From a virus: DNA of 22,855 nucleotides. Below are positions 15,778-22,855 of this stretch, one piece after another. A program made the position numbers and the translations under genes. The stretch is taken from IMG/VR virus record IMGVR_UViG_3300025071_000060, positions 1-22,855 of that record; one strand, 5' to 3'. Within the stretch, counting starts at the first letter, position 1. The number at the start of each line of letters is the position of its first letter. The notes under the pieces were generated by a model, which saw only the letters and a program-made list of their open reading frames with translations, ran no database searches and was not told the origin of the DNA.

Positions 15778-15779
15778 TG

Positions 15780-16028
15780 CTAGAATTCTCCTGTTGTAGT
15801 GCCTAAAGGTATAGAAGTTATCTTAATATGTACACTTCTGGATACATCATTAGGTTTAGTATCAGTATTATTGTCTTGAACATCTGCCAAAGCTTCTGCA
15901 TCAGACATATATTCTTTACCTGTTTTTAAATTTTTAAGTGTAACCTCAGTTTCAGGAACAATCGTTATTACTTCTTTTCCATTAATGATCTCTCTTTTAA
16001 GTCTTTCTTTAGTTTCTATAAACGGCAT
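15780..16028 (-). CDS. small conserved phage virion-region protein
   Basis: This 82-residue protein has a pattern I have seen in many marine phage structural regions: NGKEVITIVPETEVTLKNLK (about 17-36), TGKEYMSDAEALADVQD (about 37-53, an acidic turn) and a C-terminal strand VHIKITSIPLGTTTGEF (66-82). It looks like a small beta sandwich. It is coupled to the 109-residue gene by a one-base TAATG overlap and is followed by the promoter gap. No function has been established. A minor virion or tail-assembly role is inferred from neighbours. Confidence 0.65.
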   Translation of the reverse strand: MPFIETKERLKREIINGKEVITIVPETEVTLKNLKTGKEYMSDAEALADVQDNNTDTKPNDVSRSVHIKITSIPLGTTTGEF

Positions 16029-16357
16029 TATTTATCCTCTCTATTTATTTCTAATAAACTGACTGTAACATCAGGTCCGGTAATATCTGATAAACATTTT
16101 AATTTATCATTTTCTTGCAACACTAATATATTGGTTACAAATTCTTCTTTAGATCCTGCGGCCAAGGCAGATGAATTATCATAAAAATAAGTAACACCAC
16201 TTGATTCAATTTTTACTGTAACATCAGCAGAACCTGCTCCTTCATTATATATATGAATAGATTTAATTAAAGCTCTAGAATTATTAGGAACTGTATACAC
16301 AGTGTTTTCTGTACCTGTTATTAAATCTGTATTAACTTTTTTATAAATATTAGCCAT
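16028..16357 (-). CDS. small beta-rich virion protein
   Basis: This 109-residue protein is predicted to be all beta: LITGTENTVYTVPNNSRALI (about 12-31), KSIHIYNEGAGSADVTVKIE (about 32-51) and the NILVLQENDKLKCLSDITG region (about 76-94), ending VTVSLLEI (97-104). This strand order is that of a small jelly-roll-like phage protein often found among structural genes and sometimes labelled as a decoration or tail protein; that label is not tested. Its ATG lies within the last codons of the 54-codon ORF upstream (an eight-base overlap), and its stop overlaps the next start, so it belongs to a tightly coupled series. Confidence 0.65.
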   Translation of the reverse strand: MANIYKKVNTDLITGTENTVYTVPNNSRALIKSIHIYNEGAGSADVTVKIESSGVTYFYDNSSALAAGSKEEFVTNILVLQENDKLKCLSDITGPDVTVSLLEINREDK

Positions 16358-16514
16358 TAAAAAATGTAAACCTTTCTTGCTCTTCTTTTTGTTGTGTTAG
16401 ATAAGTAGAATTTAATTGTTCTACCACTAAACTAATTGCTCGGTTAATTTGTCTTTGGTTGTCTTCTGTATATTCTTTTTTAGGTTCTGGTAATCTTACT
16501 ACAATTTTTGTCAT
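16350..16514 (-). CDS. short conserved phage ORF of 54 codons, helical
   Basis: This short gene starts at ATG 16514 and stops at 16350. The ATG overlaps the TGA of the 181-residue gene (ATGA), and its end overlaps the start of the 109-residue gene by 8 bases, so it fills what otherwise looks like a 153-base gap. The protein begins MTKIVVRLPEPKKEYTEDNQ, followed by RQINRAISLVVEQLNSTYLT (21-40), a strong helix, then an acidic helix ending in an aromatic FTFF-NG. The 'DNQRQINRAI...VEQLNSTYL' pattern is a small protein I associate with virion regions of marine phages. Function is unknown; it may be a chaperone or connector peptide. Confidence 0.75.
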   Translation of the reverse strand: MTKIVVRLPEPKKEYTEDNQRQINRAISLVVEQLNSTYLTQQKEEQERFTFFNG

Positions 16515-17056
16515 TCCATATCTCCTATATCAATTGTTTCTATTCCTTCTTTTTCTTGATTTGCCATCATAGCAAAGTCTTCTAATGTCATATTTGCTTC
16601 ATCTGAATTAGCAGGGGTTGATTGTAATACCATTGTTAATGTTGCAACAGGTAAACTGGCTAAAAAATTTAAGCCTTTTGTAGCTAAAGGAGTAAGAGCT
16701 TTTGCATTAGACATAAAAGTTTTTAAAATATCTACTTTTAATTTAGATGTATTTTTCTTGGATAAAAGTTGAAGTGCACCAACATTATACCCTCCAGATC
16801 CCACGGGTCCTTGGGGAAAATGCATTTTATCAAAAAGTTTTATTCCTATGTTAAGTGCTGCAGGTGTTATGCTTGTAGATTTTACTACATTAGGAAACTT
16901 TCTTGCGTACCCTGATGCATAATCTGCTGATGTCGTAGCAAATCTTCCTAGTTTAGCTTTAGCCTGTTTAGTTATTTCTGGATCTACAAAAAAGTTTTTT
17001 ACTTTATCTAGTACATTTTCCCCTCTATAAACAACTACATCTTCTATGCCTGCCAT
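16511..17056 (-). CDS. virion-region protein with possible ADP-ribosyltransferase-like N-terminus
   Basis: This 181-residue protein begins with VVVYRGENVL (7-16), followed by GRFATTSADYASGYA (37-51) and VVKSTSITPA (57-66). An early 'YRG', then an 'F-x-T-x-S...A..YA' block and a short strand is the order seen at the start of the ART fold (Arg and Ser-Thr-Ser elements). I do not see a secure catalytic Glu, so this could be an inactive relative or chance. The rest includes a Gly-rich turn (PQGPVGSGGYNVG, about 81-93), basic helices and a hydrophobic stretch near 134-150 (NFLASLPVATLTMVLQS) before an acidic tail. It is coupled to both neighbours (one-base overlap upstream, ATGA downstream). The position suggests a virion protein, and if ejected it could act in the host. 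Family call is tentative. Confidence 0.6.
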   Translation of the reverse strand: MAGIEDVVVYRGENVLDKVKNFFVDPEITKQAKAKLGRFATTSADYASGYARKFPNVVKSTSITPAALNIGIKLFDKMHFPQGPVGSGGYNVGALQLLSKKNTSKLKVDILKTFMSNAKALTPLATKGLNFLASLPVATLTMVLQSTPANSDEANMTLEDFAMMANQEKEGIETIDIGDME

Positions 17057-19284
17057 TATCTTCTACCATCTGGTTGTATATCAACTTGGAAAGTTCCGAA
17101 TCGCCACGATTCTCCCGAAGCTGTGTTAGCTAATTTTAAATTTGCATATCTTCCTCTTGCTCTAGTATCTACATGCGTTGTAGAAGAGTTAACGGTAAAA
17201 GGACTCAAAGGAGAATTAACTTCATCCGTTGCAGGGTAATCAGTTATGCCTACAGTAATTTGATTGTTACCTGTCAAAACTTTAAAGTTAGGTAAAAATC
17301 TTCTCATTGATAAAAATACTTCACTCTGATCGGCTTGTAAAGAAAAACTAAAAGATTGAATAAAGGAAGCTAATGTAGTTGTAGATCCATCAGGATTAAT
17401 TTGATCGTTGCCTGTTTCTTGAGCAAAATAAGTTGTTTGTCCTAGGCCTGATTGACCTGTTACATTAGGAAAAGTTCCTGTTGTAGAACTGTTATAAGAA
17501 GTCGAATAAGGTTGAGGATAAATTAAAGTATCCATCCAACTAGTTCTATTAAAATTAGCATTAGTATTTGTATACCACGTTCCAAGAGGTGGTTGTTTAG
17601 CTTCTCCATAATTATAAGTAACAGATCTGTTATTAAAATCAGATCCTGTTGTAGGATACCACCAAGTTACTTCGGTAAATAAATTATTTAAACCTGCACA
17701 AATTTGTTGACCTTTAGTTGTATCAATATCATCAAAAACATAATCTTCCACACTACAAGGTAAAGAATTAACAGTACCATCAAATGCAAACAAACCATTA
17801 TTGGACATCCAGTAAGCTACACCATCAATTTCCACAGCTGCATTTTTACCTATTAAACCACAGTTAGTCCCCACTTGTTCAAATCCAAAGGTAAAAGGTG
17901 CACCTACAAATTTCATCGTATACAAAGCATTATCAGTCCATACTAAAATATTTTCTTTAGCGATCAACGCTCCGACAATTTTAGTTCCGTCTTGAAGTCT
18001 TTGCGAACCAGCAGTATTGGTTGCTAAGATATCATAAGTGTTAATATCTTCTGTTGTTGAAAATCTAATAAACATATCGTCTTGGCTATCTGTAGCCCAA
18101 GTACCATTAGTATTTAACGTTTCTAAAGTTCCAAAATGAATTAAGTGTCTTGTTGTAGGAGAAACTAAAGTTAATCTAGTTTTAGTAGGATTTTGTGTAG
18201 ATAATAATCCTGCTGTACTTTGAGAAGCTCTTACAGCTAAAGGTGATGGAACAGCCGTGTTCCAAGTATAAGTTTTACCATTAGCAATAGTTGCAACTAA
18301 TACATCTCCATAATTATTTAAGGACCAAAGACCTGGTTCTAAAACAACTTGTGATGCGTTAACCGCTGAGCCCCAACCATTATAAATTGTAGCATTAGTA
18401 ACGACGGCATTATTTAAATGTTCAACATCGGTAGTACCACCCGCAGCCCTGCTAATTCCTGATATGGTATTGGTTCCTGTAGTATTAGTAGTGTAAGTCA
18501 TTAACTCACTATCAATTAATAAAGTACCTGAAGATGGAAAAGCAGCAGAGTCATCAACAATTAAACTTGTTGCAGCTACTGCAAAATTACCTGCCATATT
18601 AATGGCGTTGGCTGCAGCTCCAGCAACACTTCCACCATACTGTCCTAAGCCATAACCATATCCATAACTTTGTTCTGAAGGCCCAACAGGTGTGTAAGGT
18701 TCGGTATCTAAAGTTCCTTGTGTTGTAACAGTTGCTGTTGATTGATTTAAAGAATTAATTGTAAAAGTAGTAGCATTAGGAACGGTTAACACTTGATAAA
18801 GTTTGTCTTCAAATTGTGCATCAGTTAAACCTGCGCTAGTTTGAGCAGCAGTTAAAGTTACATTATCAAACAAAATAATATTACCTGCTTCTAAACCATG
18901 AGCGGTAGAAGATGTAATGGTACAAGTTTTAGCACTGGTGCTATCAATACTTAAAGTACAGTTAGTAAATGTAATTTGTGAGGGTGTAGTTGTATCGTCT
19001 GTCTTAAAAGGAGTAATATCAAAAAGTTGTCCTTCAAAATAAATAAGTAAAAATTTATCGGTTCCAATTGCAACATATCTATTTCCTTCTTTATCCACAA
19101 AAGAATGTTGAGCACGAGCTACACCTACAATGGTATCTGTAAGTAAAGATTGCCAACCTCCTATTTTTTCTGGAAGTCCATATCTAAATCTTGCTAAGTC
19201 TGAATCGGTCCACCGTCCGGCAGCACCTACACTAGTATCTTGTTTGTCAATTCCGGGGGCGAATTTAATTTGAGTAAGAGCCAT
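17056..19284 (-). CDS. tail hub or tail tube-like protein (beta-propeller type) with inserted domains
   Basis: This 742-residue protein opens with LTQIKFAPGIDKQDTSVGA (3-21), GRWTDSDLARFRYGLPEKIG (23-42) and VARAQHSFVDKEGNRYVAIG (55-74). That N-terminus is typical of a large tail protein family in marine podoviruses. The repeated 'WxxxxGNRYVAIGT' and 'GLWSLNNYGDVLVA' (about 318-331) blades suggest a beta-propeller like P22 gp10. Two insertions interrupt it: about 103-195, an FCCH-like domain (FTNCTLSIDSTSAKTCTI..., AHGLEAGNIILFDNV), and about 230-300, another small beta domain (LIVDDSAAFPSSGTLLIDSE). They are joined by a Tyr/Gly linker (SYGYGYGLGQYGG). The C-terminus ends in RFGTFQVDIQPDGRR. 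It lies between fibre genes and small virion genes, as a hub would. Function is inferred. Confidence 0.75.
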   Translation of the reverse strand: MALTQIKFAPGIDKQDTSVGAAGRWTDSDLARFRYGLPEKIGGWQSLLTDTIVGVARAQHSFVDKEGNRYVAIGTDKFLLIYFEGQLFDITPFKTDDTTTPSQITFTNCTLSIDSTSAKTCTITSSTAHGLEAGNIILFDNVTLTAAQTSAGLTDAQFEDKLYQVLTVPNATTFTINSLNQSTATVTTQGTLDTEPYTPVGPSEQSYGYGYGLGQYGGSVAGAAANAINMAGNFAVAATSLIVDDSAAFPSSGTLLIDSELMTYTTNTTGTNTISGISRAAGGTTDVEHLNNAVVTNATIYNGWGSAVNASQVVLEPGLWSLNNYGDVLVATIANGKTYTWNTAVPSPLAVRASQSTAGLLSTQNPTKTRLTLVSPTTRHLIHFGTLETLNTNGTWATDSQDDMFIRFSTTEDINTYDILATNTAGSQRLQDGTKIVGALIAKENILVWTDNALYTMKFVGAPFTFGFEQVGTNCGLIGKNAAVEIDGVAYWMSNNGLFAFDGTVNSLPCSVEDYVFDDIDTTKGQQICAGLNNLFTEVTWWYPTTGSDFNNRSVTYNYGEAKQPPLGTWYTNTNANFNRTSWMDTLIYPQPYSTSYNSSTTGTFPNVTGQSGLGQTTYFAQETGNDQINPDGSTTTLASFIQSFSFSLQADQSEVFLSMRRFLPNFKVLTGNNQITVGITDYPATDEVNSPLSPFTVNSSTTHVDTRARGRYANLKLANTASGESWRFGTFQVDIQPDGRR

Positions 19285-19294
19285 TGGTTAGACC

Positions 19295-20065
19295 CTATGC
19301 TGTATTAGTTTTATATGTCCACCCTAAATCAGTGTTAACATATACTAAGGTTATTGCTTGAGTGTTTGTTGTTAAAGTTAAATCAGTTGATGCACTTAAA
19401 ATTTTATTACCATTTCTACCTACTACACAGTTATTAGATGCAAAACCTTGAGGACTTGTATTAGCATCTATAATAGTTATTTCATCTCCTTGAACTGGAC
19501 TTGCCGGTAAATTAACAGTAACTGCTGATGAAAAAGAATTAACTAAAATTTGATCACCTGCGACTGCTGTGTAAGGAGCATTTGTTCCTGCCACTACCTC
19601 ATAGTAACCTTTATTCATTAATCCTCTAACAGTATGAGTTCCGTTTGAATAAAATACTCCTGTTGATTTAACAGGTATAGTTACAGGAGAACCTGAAGCT
19701 GCTGTTTTAACACTTAAAGTATAATTACTACTTGATCGTGTTGTAGCATCTTCTACTATAAATACTCTTAAAGCTGTTCCTCCTGAAGGGACGCTTGCAG
19801 GCATGATTAAAGTTTGATTTCTAGTTAAAGTTCCTGTTAATTTTAAATATAAATTTTTACCTGTTGCAGTTGTTGTTCCTGCAGCCGAACCATCAGCAAG
19901 TGTTAAAGTAACATCTGTACCTCCACCCATAGCAACTTCAATATTACCTGAAGAAGATAGTTCTAAAATTTGTAAGTTAGTATTTGTAATACTACCCCAA
20001 AGACCAGCTTTTTCACCGGTTGTGATTAATTCAATTGATAGATCTGATGAGTGTTGTGATGCCAT
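19295..20065 (-). CDS. tail fibre or fibre-adaptor protein
   Basis: This 256-residue, Thr/Ser/Val-rich, all-beta protein has the N-terminus SDLSIELITTGEKAGLWGSI (7-26) and then TNTNLQILELSSSGNIEVAM (27-46). This is a tail-attachment segment common to marine podovirus fibre proteins. The middle has short strands (GKNLYLKLTGTLTRNQTLIM, about 69-88). The C-terminus carries ITIIDANTSPQGFASNN and ends GWTYKTNTA, a known ending for such fibres. It probably links the tail hub (next gene downstream) to more distal receptor-binding proteins. There is no enzymatic motif. Ten bases separate it from the hub gene, and four from the repeat protein. Confidence 0.75.
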   Translation of the reverse strand: MASQHSSDLSIELITTGEKAGLWGSITNTNLQILELSSSGNIEVAMGGGTDVTLTLADGSAAGTTTATGKNLYLKLTGTLTRNQTLIMPASVPSGGTALRVFIVEDATTRSSSNYTLSVKTAASGSPVTIPVKSTGVFYSNGTHTVRGLMNKGYYEVVAGTNAPYTAVAGDQILVNSFSSAVTVNLPASPVQGDEITIIDANTSPQGFASNNCVVGRNGNKILSASTDLTLTTNTQAITLVYVNTDLGWTYKTNTA

Positions 20066-20068
20066 AGT

Positions 20069-20518
20069 TTAATAAGGTTTTATCTCTATCCAAACGTTAT
20101 TTGCATTTGGATCTATATCATTCCAAGTTATAATGCCTGGTTCTTTTGTTTTTAGATCCATTGCTACACCATCTGGTATAACATTAGCACTAGCAGTAAC
20201 AATAACAGTTCCATTGCCCAAAGTCAAAGGATTCTTGGTGACATTTACTGCTACATCTGTGAAAGCTGTAACGGTAGCCGTTCCTAAAGTAAGAGGACTT
20301 CCTGTAAGAGTAAACTCAGCATCTGATGCAATAACAACAGTCCCTGTTCCGAGTACTAAAGGATCAGGTGAAACGATTTGCGTAATAGAAGTTGCTGCTA
20401 TATTTACAGGACCAATTGTTAATACTAAATTATTAGGATTAACAGATATAATTACACTATTATCTGAACCTGTTGTAGAAAAAGGTGTGGCTGAAAATGA
20501 ATCAAATCCAAGTAACAC
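20069..20518 (-). CDS. small repeat-built tail-region protein
   Basis: This 149-residue protein contains four copies of a motif at a regular 22-23 residue period: NLVLTIGPVNI (30-40), PLVLGTGTVVI (53-63), PLTLGTATVTA (75-85) and PLTLGNGTVIV (97-107). Each copy suggests two short beta strands with a Gly turn, so the whole may form a small solenoid or spike. The C-terminus ends TWNDIDPNANNVWIEIKPY, a tail seen in other short phage fibre-region proteins. It sits between two fibre genes with 3-base gaps on each side. A structural or receptor-interaction role is inferred from place and composition. The start is ATG 20518; no strong ribosome site is seen. Confidence 0.7.
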   Translation of the reverse strand: MLLGFDSFSATPFSTTGSDNSVIISVNPNNLVLTIGPVNIAATSITQIVSPDPLVLGTGTVVIASDAEFTLTGSPLTLGTATVTAFTDVAVNVTKNPLTLGNGTVIVTASANVIPDGVAMDLKTKEPGIITWNDIDPNANNVWIEIKPY

Positions 20519-20521
20519 AAG

Positions 20522-21586
20522 CTACCTCGCCGTGCCGGCTTTGTCATTACTAGAAACTATTGGTTTATTTGCAAATGCCAATACCATATATAAATTAGCT
20601 GCTCCATTAGTATCTCCTGCACCATTACGAACTTTAAATCCATTACTTAAAAAATCTATTGATAAATTTGTATTGTTACTTTCAACTCCAGTTTCTTGTG
20701 CTTGTAAAAAGTTTGAGTTAGGATTCCAATATCCAGGATTTGTACCTGGTCTAACATTATCATACATACACCAACCACTTGAACTATCTGTTTCTTTAAT
20801 CATAAGCCATTGAGGTTCAAAACCACAGTATACAAAAGGGCCATCAGCTAATCCTGTACCATAATAGCTAGTCATTTTAGAGTAGCCAGGAATTTCACTC
20901 CACGCATAGACAAGATAAGTTCCTGAACCATCTGCCGCATTACCATAAGTATTAGAACCAAGATAAATATAAGTTGAATTTGGTGCTGTTGTAAATACAT
21001 CATCTGTCATTAAAGAATTAACAATAGTCCATGATAAAATTTTAGTATTATCATCCCATACTGTAGAAGTATTAGCCCAGTTATAAGTTGAATTTAATTT
21101 TTTAATTGCTATAAATTTTGGAACTTTTCCTAAACCATGTGCTAATGTTGCATTAACAGCTCCACTTCCTGTATAGGTAGCAGAATAAAAACCTGCTGTA
21201 GCATTCATATTAACTGCTGATGGTGTTATACTTCCTCCTGAAGGTACTGATGTTGTACCACCTTTCCAAGAATACGAAATCATATTATTAGTTCCACTTG
21301 GATTAATTGCAGACCAAGGACCTACTGTAAATCCATTTGCATCAAATGAAGTTATTCCGAAATTAGGATCAGCATTAGTACCATTAGTATAATTTCTATT
21401 TGTTGCTAACCATTTATTTGTTCCTCTTACTGCATCATAAACAACATTATCATCTGTAAAATCTCTACCTTTAAGCCAGACTAATGCGGGTTCAAATCCA
21501 GTTCCTGTAATTGCATTTGTAGATGCGTTACCTGAATAACCTACTACTTTTACATTATCTGTTGGTTTAAATGATATATATGCCAT
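20522..21586 (-). CDS. tail fibre/adhesin with three related beta domains (DUF7483-like)
   Basis: This 354-residue protein contains three similar blocks. Block 1 (about 28-110) has GTGFEPALVWLKGRDFTDDN and SFDANGFTVG. Block 2 (about 148-232) has HGLGKVPKFIAIKKL and ends YLVYAWSEI. Block 3 (about 246-345) has CGFEPQWLMIKETD, DFLSNGFKVRNG and ends MVLAFANKPI. The 'GFxPxxVWxK...RG...SF.xxGFxxG' pattern is that of a phage adhesin domain family widespread in marine phages, thought to bind cell-surface ligands. A short C-terminal tail (KAGTAR) is basic. An excellent AAGGAG site lies 8 bases before ATG 21586 and overlaps the stop of the next gene upstream. It is probably a distal tail fibre or decoration. 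The ligand is unknown. Confidence 0.75.
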   Translation of the reverse strand: MAYISFKPTDNVKVVGYSGNASTNAITGTGFEPALVWLKGRDFTDDNVVYDAVRGTNKWLATNRNYTNGTNADPNFGITSFDANGFTVGPWSAINPSGTNNMISYSWKGGTTSVPSGGSITPSAVNMNATAGFYSATYTGSGAVNATLAHGLGKVPKFIAIKKLNSTYNWANTSTVWDDNTKILSWTIVNSLMTDDVFTTAPNSTYIYLGSNTYGNAADGSGTYLVYAWSEIPGYSKMTSYYGTGLADGPFVYCGFEPQWLMIKETDSSSGWCMYDNVRPGTNPGYWNPNSNFLQAQETGVESNNTNLSIDFLSNGFKVRNGAGDTNGAANLYMVLAFANKPIVSSNDKAGTAR

Positions 21587-21598
21587 AGTTTTTTCTCC

Positions 21599-22855
21599 TT
21601 AAAAAGTATTTATCCAATTTGTATTAACCGCACCAAATCCTGTGGGTGGTGCATAAGCCCATGTTCCCTCGTTAGCTGTTACTGAACTACCTATTGCTGT
21701 GGTAGCATAATAACCATTTCCAAAATTTATATTTGATGATGATCCATTACCCTCTAGTGATAAACCAAATAAATATGGTCCATTAGCTGTAGTGATACCT
21801 GTAAAAGCAGCATCGGTTCCAGTTGCAGGATTAGGTGTGCCACCTGAATCAAACCAAGTACCATTTCTACCCCACCAAATTTTTCCATTATCTAGATCGA
21901 AAGCCATCATAATAGTAGAAGTTGCTGGAGTAAAATCTGATTCAGTCCATCTTGGGGAAGAATTATTATTTACTTTATAACCATTACCATTATTACATTG
22001 AAACTCATATCCAACTGCTGACTTACCTGCATAACTTGTATTAAGTGTACTCCAATTTGTTGTTTCACTTGGATCTGCTCCTTGAACTCCAAATTTTAAA
22101 TTATGTCCAGTGCTTACAAATTGTGCTTCCACATAATATTTTCCACTAAAAACTCTTTGTGTTGAATATCTACCTGCCCATTGTGTGGCAGTTGAAGCTA
22201 ATGATGTATTACCATTAGTCATTGTTAAACCTGATGGATAGGGAATATCTGGATATAGCGTTGACATATTATTATCAGGAGTATCTTTTGTATTTGTTAA
22301 ATTTCCTGAAACAGTAAAGTCATTTGTCTCACCCGAACTGTCTGTTCCTGAAGCACCTGATGCAAATTTTAAAAAGAATCCATTAGTTCCATAGGTTACT
22401 GTTGGTGAAGTTTTTGCTACCCATATTCCTGATGTGGCATCTATTTCACCAAATGTAGAAGCTGGATAAGCTTGTCCATCAGCAAAATGGACATGAGACA
22501 TTTCTCCTCCCCAATATTGTGAAGCATCCCCTCTTGCTCCAATAGCATGAACTTGAGCAGAATTAATTACACCGTCTTGATCTTGTGAAGGATAAGTTTC
22601 AGTAGAAAAAGAAGTTTCTCTTACTCCATTTACCCACATCTGTATTCTATCTCCTGATGTTGCATTTCCAGAATCATAAATAACTTGTATGTTGTACCAG
22701 GCAGTCGGGTCTCTAAATACTCTATTCGTTGTTAATGTTCCTGCTGATGGTGTTCCATTATATGAAAGTGTATATCCTGTAAATTCAATATGACCATAAT
22801 TACTACCATCTACATAACTTGAAAATACTTTAGTATCACCACCAAAGCCATCCCA
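21599..22855 (-). CDS. LamG-SPRY tail fibre/adhesin, 5' end beyond the right edge
   Basis: The frame is open to base 22855, so the gene begins outside the window. At least 418 residues are present, and the internal ATG at 22639 is not the real start because the 72 codons before it encode conserved domain sequence. The N-terminal part is a laminin-G/concanavalin-like domain (RVFRDPTAWYNIQVIYDSG, then RIQMWVNGVRETSFS). The C-terminal half is SPRY-like (about 150-330 counted from ATG 22639, with SGKYYVEAQF, VGYEFQCNNGNGYKVNN and GKIWWGRNG). Both are sugar- or protein-binding beta sandwiches. This points to a receptor-binding or capsid-exposed adhesin acting at host recognition. It sits directly before the triple-domain adhesin, 12 bases apart. 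Confidence 0.8.
   Translation of the reverse strand, partial: WDGFGGDTKVFSSYVDGSNYGHIEFTGYTLSYNGTPSAGTLTTNRVFRDPTAWYNIQVIYDSGNATSGDRIQMWVNGVRETSFSTETYPSQDQDGVINSAQVHAIGARGDASQYWGGEMSHVHFADGQAYPASTFGEIDATSGIWVAKTSPTVTYGTNGFFLKFASGASGTDSSGETNDFTVSGNLTNTKDTPDNNMSTLYPDIPYPSGLTMTNGNTSLASTATQWAGRYSTQRVFSGKYYVEAQFVSTGHNLKFGVQGADPSETTNWSTLNTSYAGKSAVGYEFQCNNGNGYKVNNNSSPRWTESDFTPATSTIMMAFDLDNGKIWWGRNGTWFDSGGTPNPATGTDAAFTGITTANGPYLFGLSLEGNGSSSNINFGNGYYATTAIGSSVTANEGTWAYAPPTGFGAVNTNWINTF

Noticed and set aside
20133-20813. A 226-codon plus-strand ORF opposite the repeat protein and the start of the triple-domain adhesin
   Set aside because: It spans two real minus-strand genes and their junction, and its Val/Pro/Thr-rich sequence is the mirror of their repeats and codon bias. 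No start signals or family are seen.
1-22855. CRISPR arrays, tRNA genes, insertion sequences or phage-defence modules
   Set aside because: No regularly spaced identical repeats, cloverleaf-type segments, transposase motifs or terminal repeats were seen. The two helicases are explained by phage replication.

Overview
The window is a nearly gap-free, AT-rich stretch of a tailed-phage genome, most likely a marine podovirus of the pelagiphage type (phages of SAR11-like hosts). The evidence for this is short overlapping genes, a replication block beside a lysis block and a long virion block, and virion and tail proteins of families I know mainly from uncultured marine phages. Assigning the host group is inference: no terminase, portal, capsid, DNA polymerase or integrase gene lies in the window.

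Layout, left to right (all genes on the minus strand except one). (1) 1-5020, replication: a UvrD-like SF1 helicase cut by the left edge, a small coiled-coil ORF, an archaeo-eukaryotic-type primase, a probable ssDNA-binding protein and two conserved phage proteins of unknown function. A strong hairpin separates the ssDNA-binding gene from the primase gene. (2) 5021-5089: a compact divergent control region with two face-to-face TTGACA elements. (3) 5090-6523, plus strand: a lone SNF2-type helicase. (4) 6520-7797: an S-adenosylmethionine decarboxylase homologue (SpeD), an M15 peptidase endolysin, a small exported protein and a holin-like protein. (5) 7800-15683: four virion genes, read as a DNA-ejection set, ending in a 1518-residue protein. 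(6) 15684-15779: a non-coding gap with a probable promoter. (7) 15780-22855: small virion proteins, a 742-residue tail hub-like protein and a cassette of tail-fibre or adhesin genes. The last of these, a LamG-SPRY protein, is cut by the right edge.

How the parts work together (inference): minus-strand transcription enters from beyond the right edge through tail and virion genes, is reinforced at the 15.7 kb promoter, and runs through ejection and lysis genes to speD. It meets the opposing SNF2 gene tail to tail with no visible terminator. A second minus-strand unit starts at about 5.04-5.05 kb and drives replication genes leftward, from a promoter that physically overlaps the SNF2 promoter. 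Many junctions are TAATG or ATGA overlaps, which suggests translational coupling.

No gap longer than 100 bases was found. I saw no tRNA, rRNA, CRISPR array, insertion sequence or attachment site. I did not find an obviously new multigene system. The points that most deserve a second look are the altered cleavage site of SpeD, the PriL-like cysteine pattern in the primase, the overlapping divergent promoters, the possible ADP-ribosyltransferase-like virion protein and the repeat proteins.
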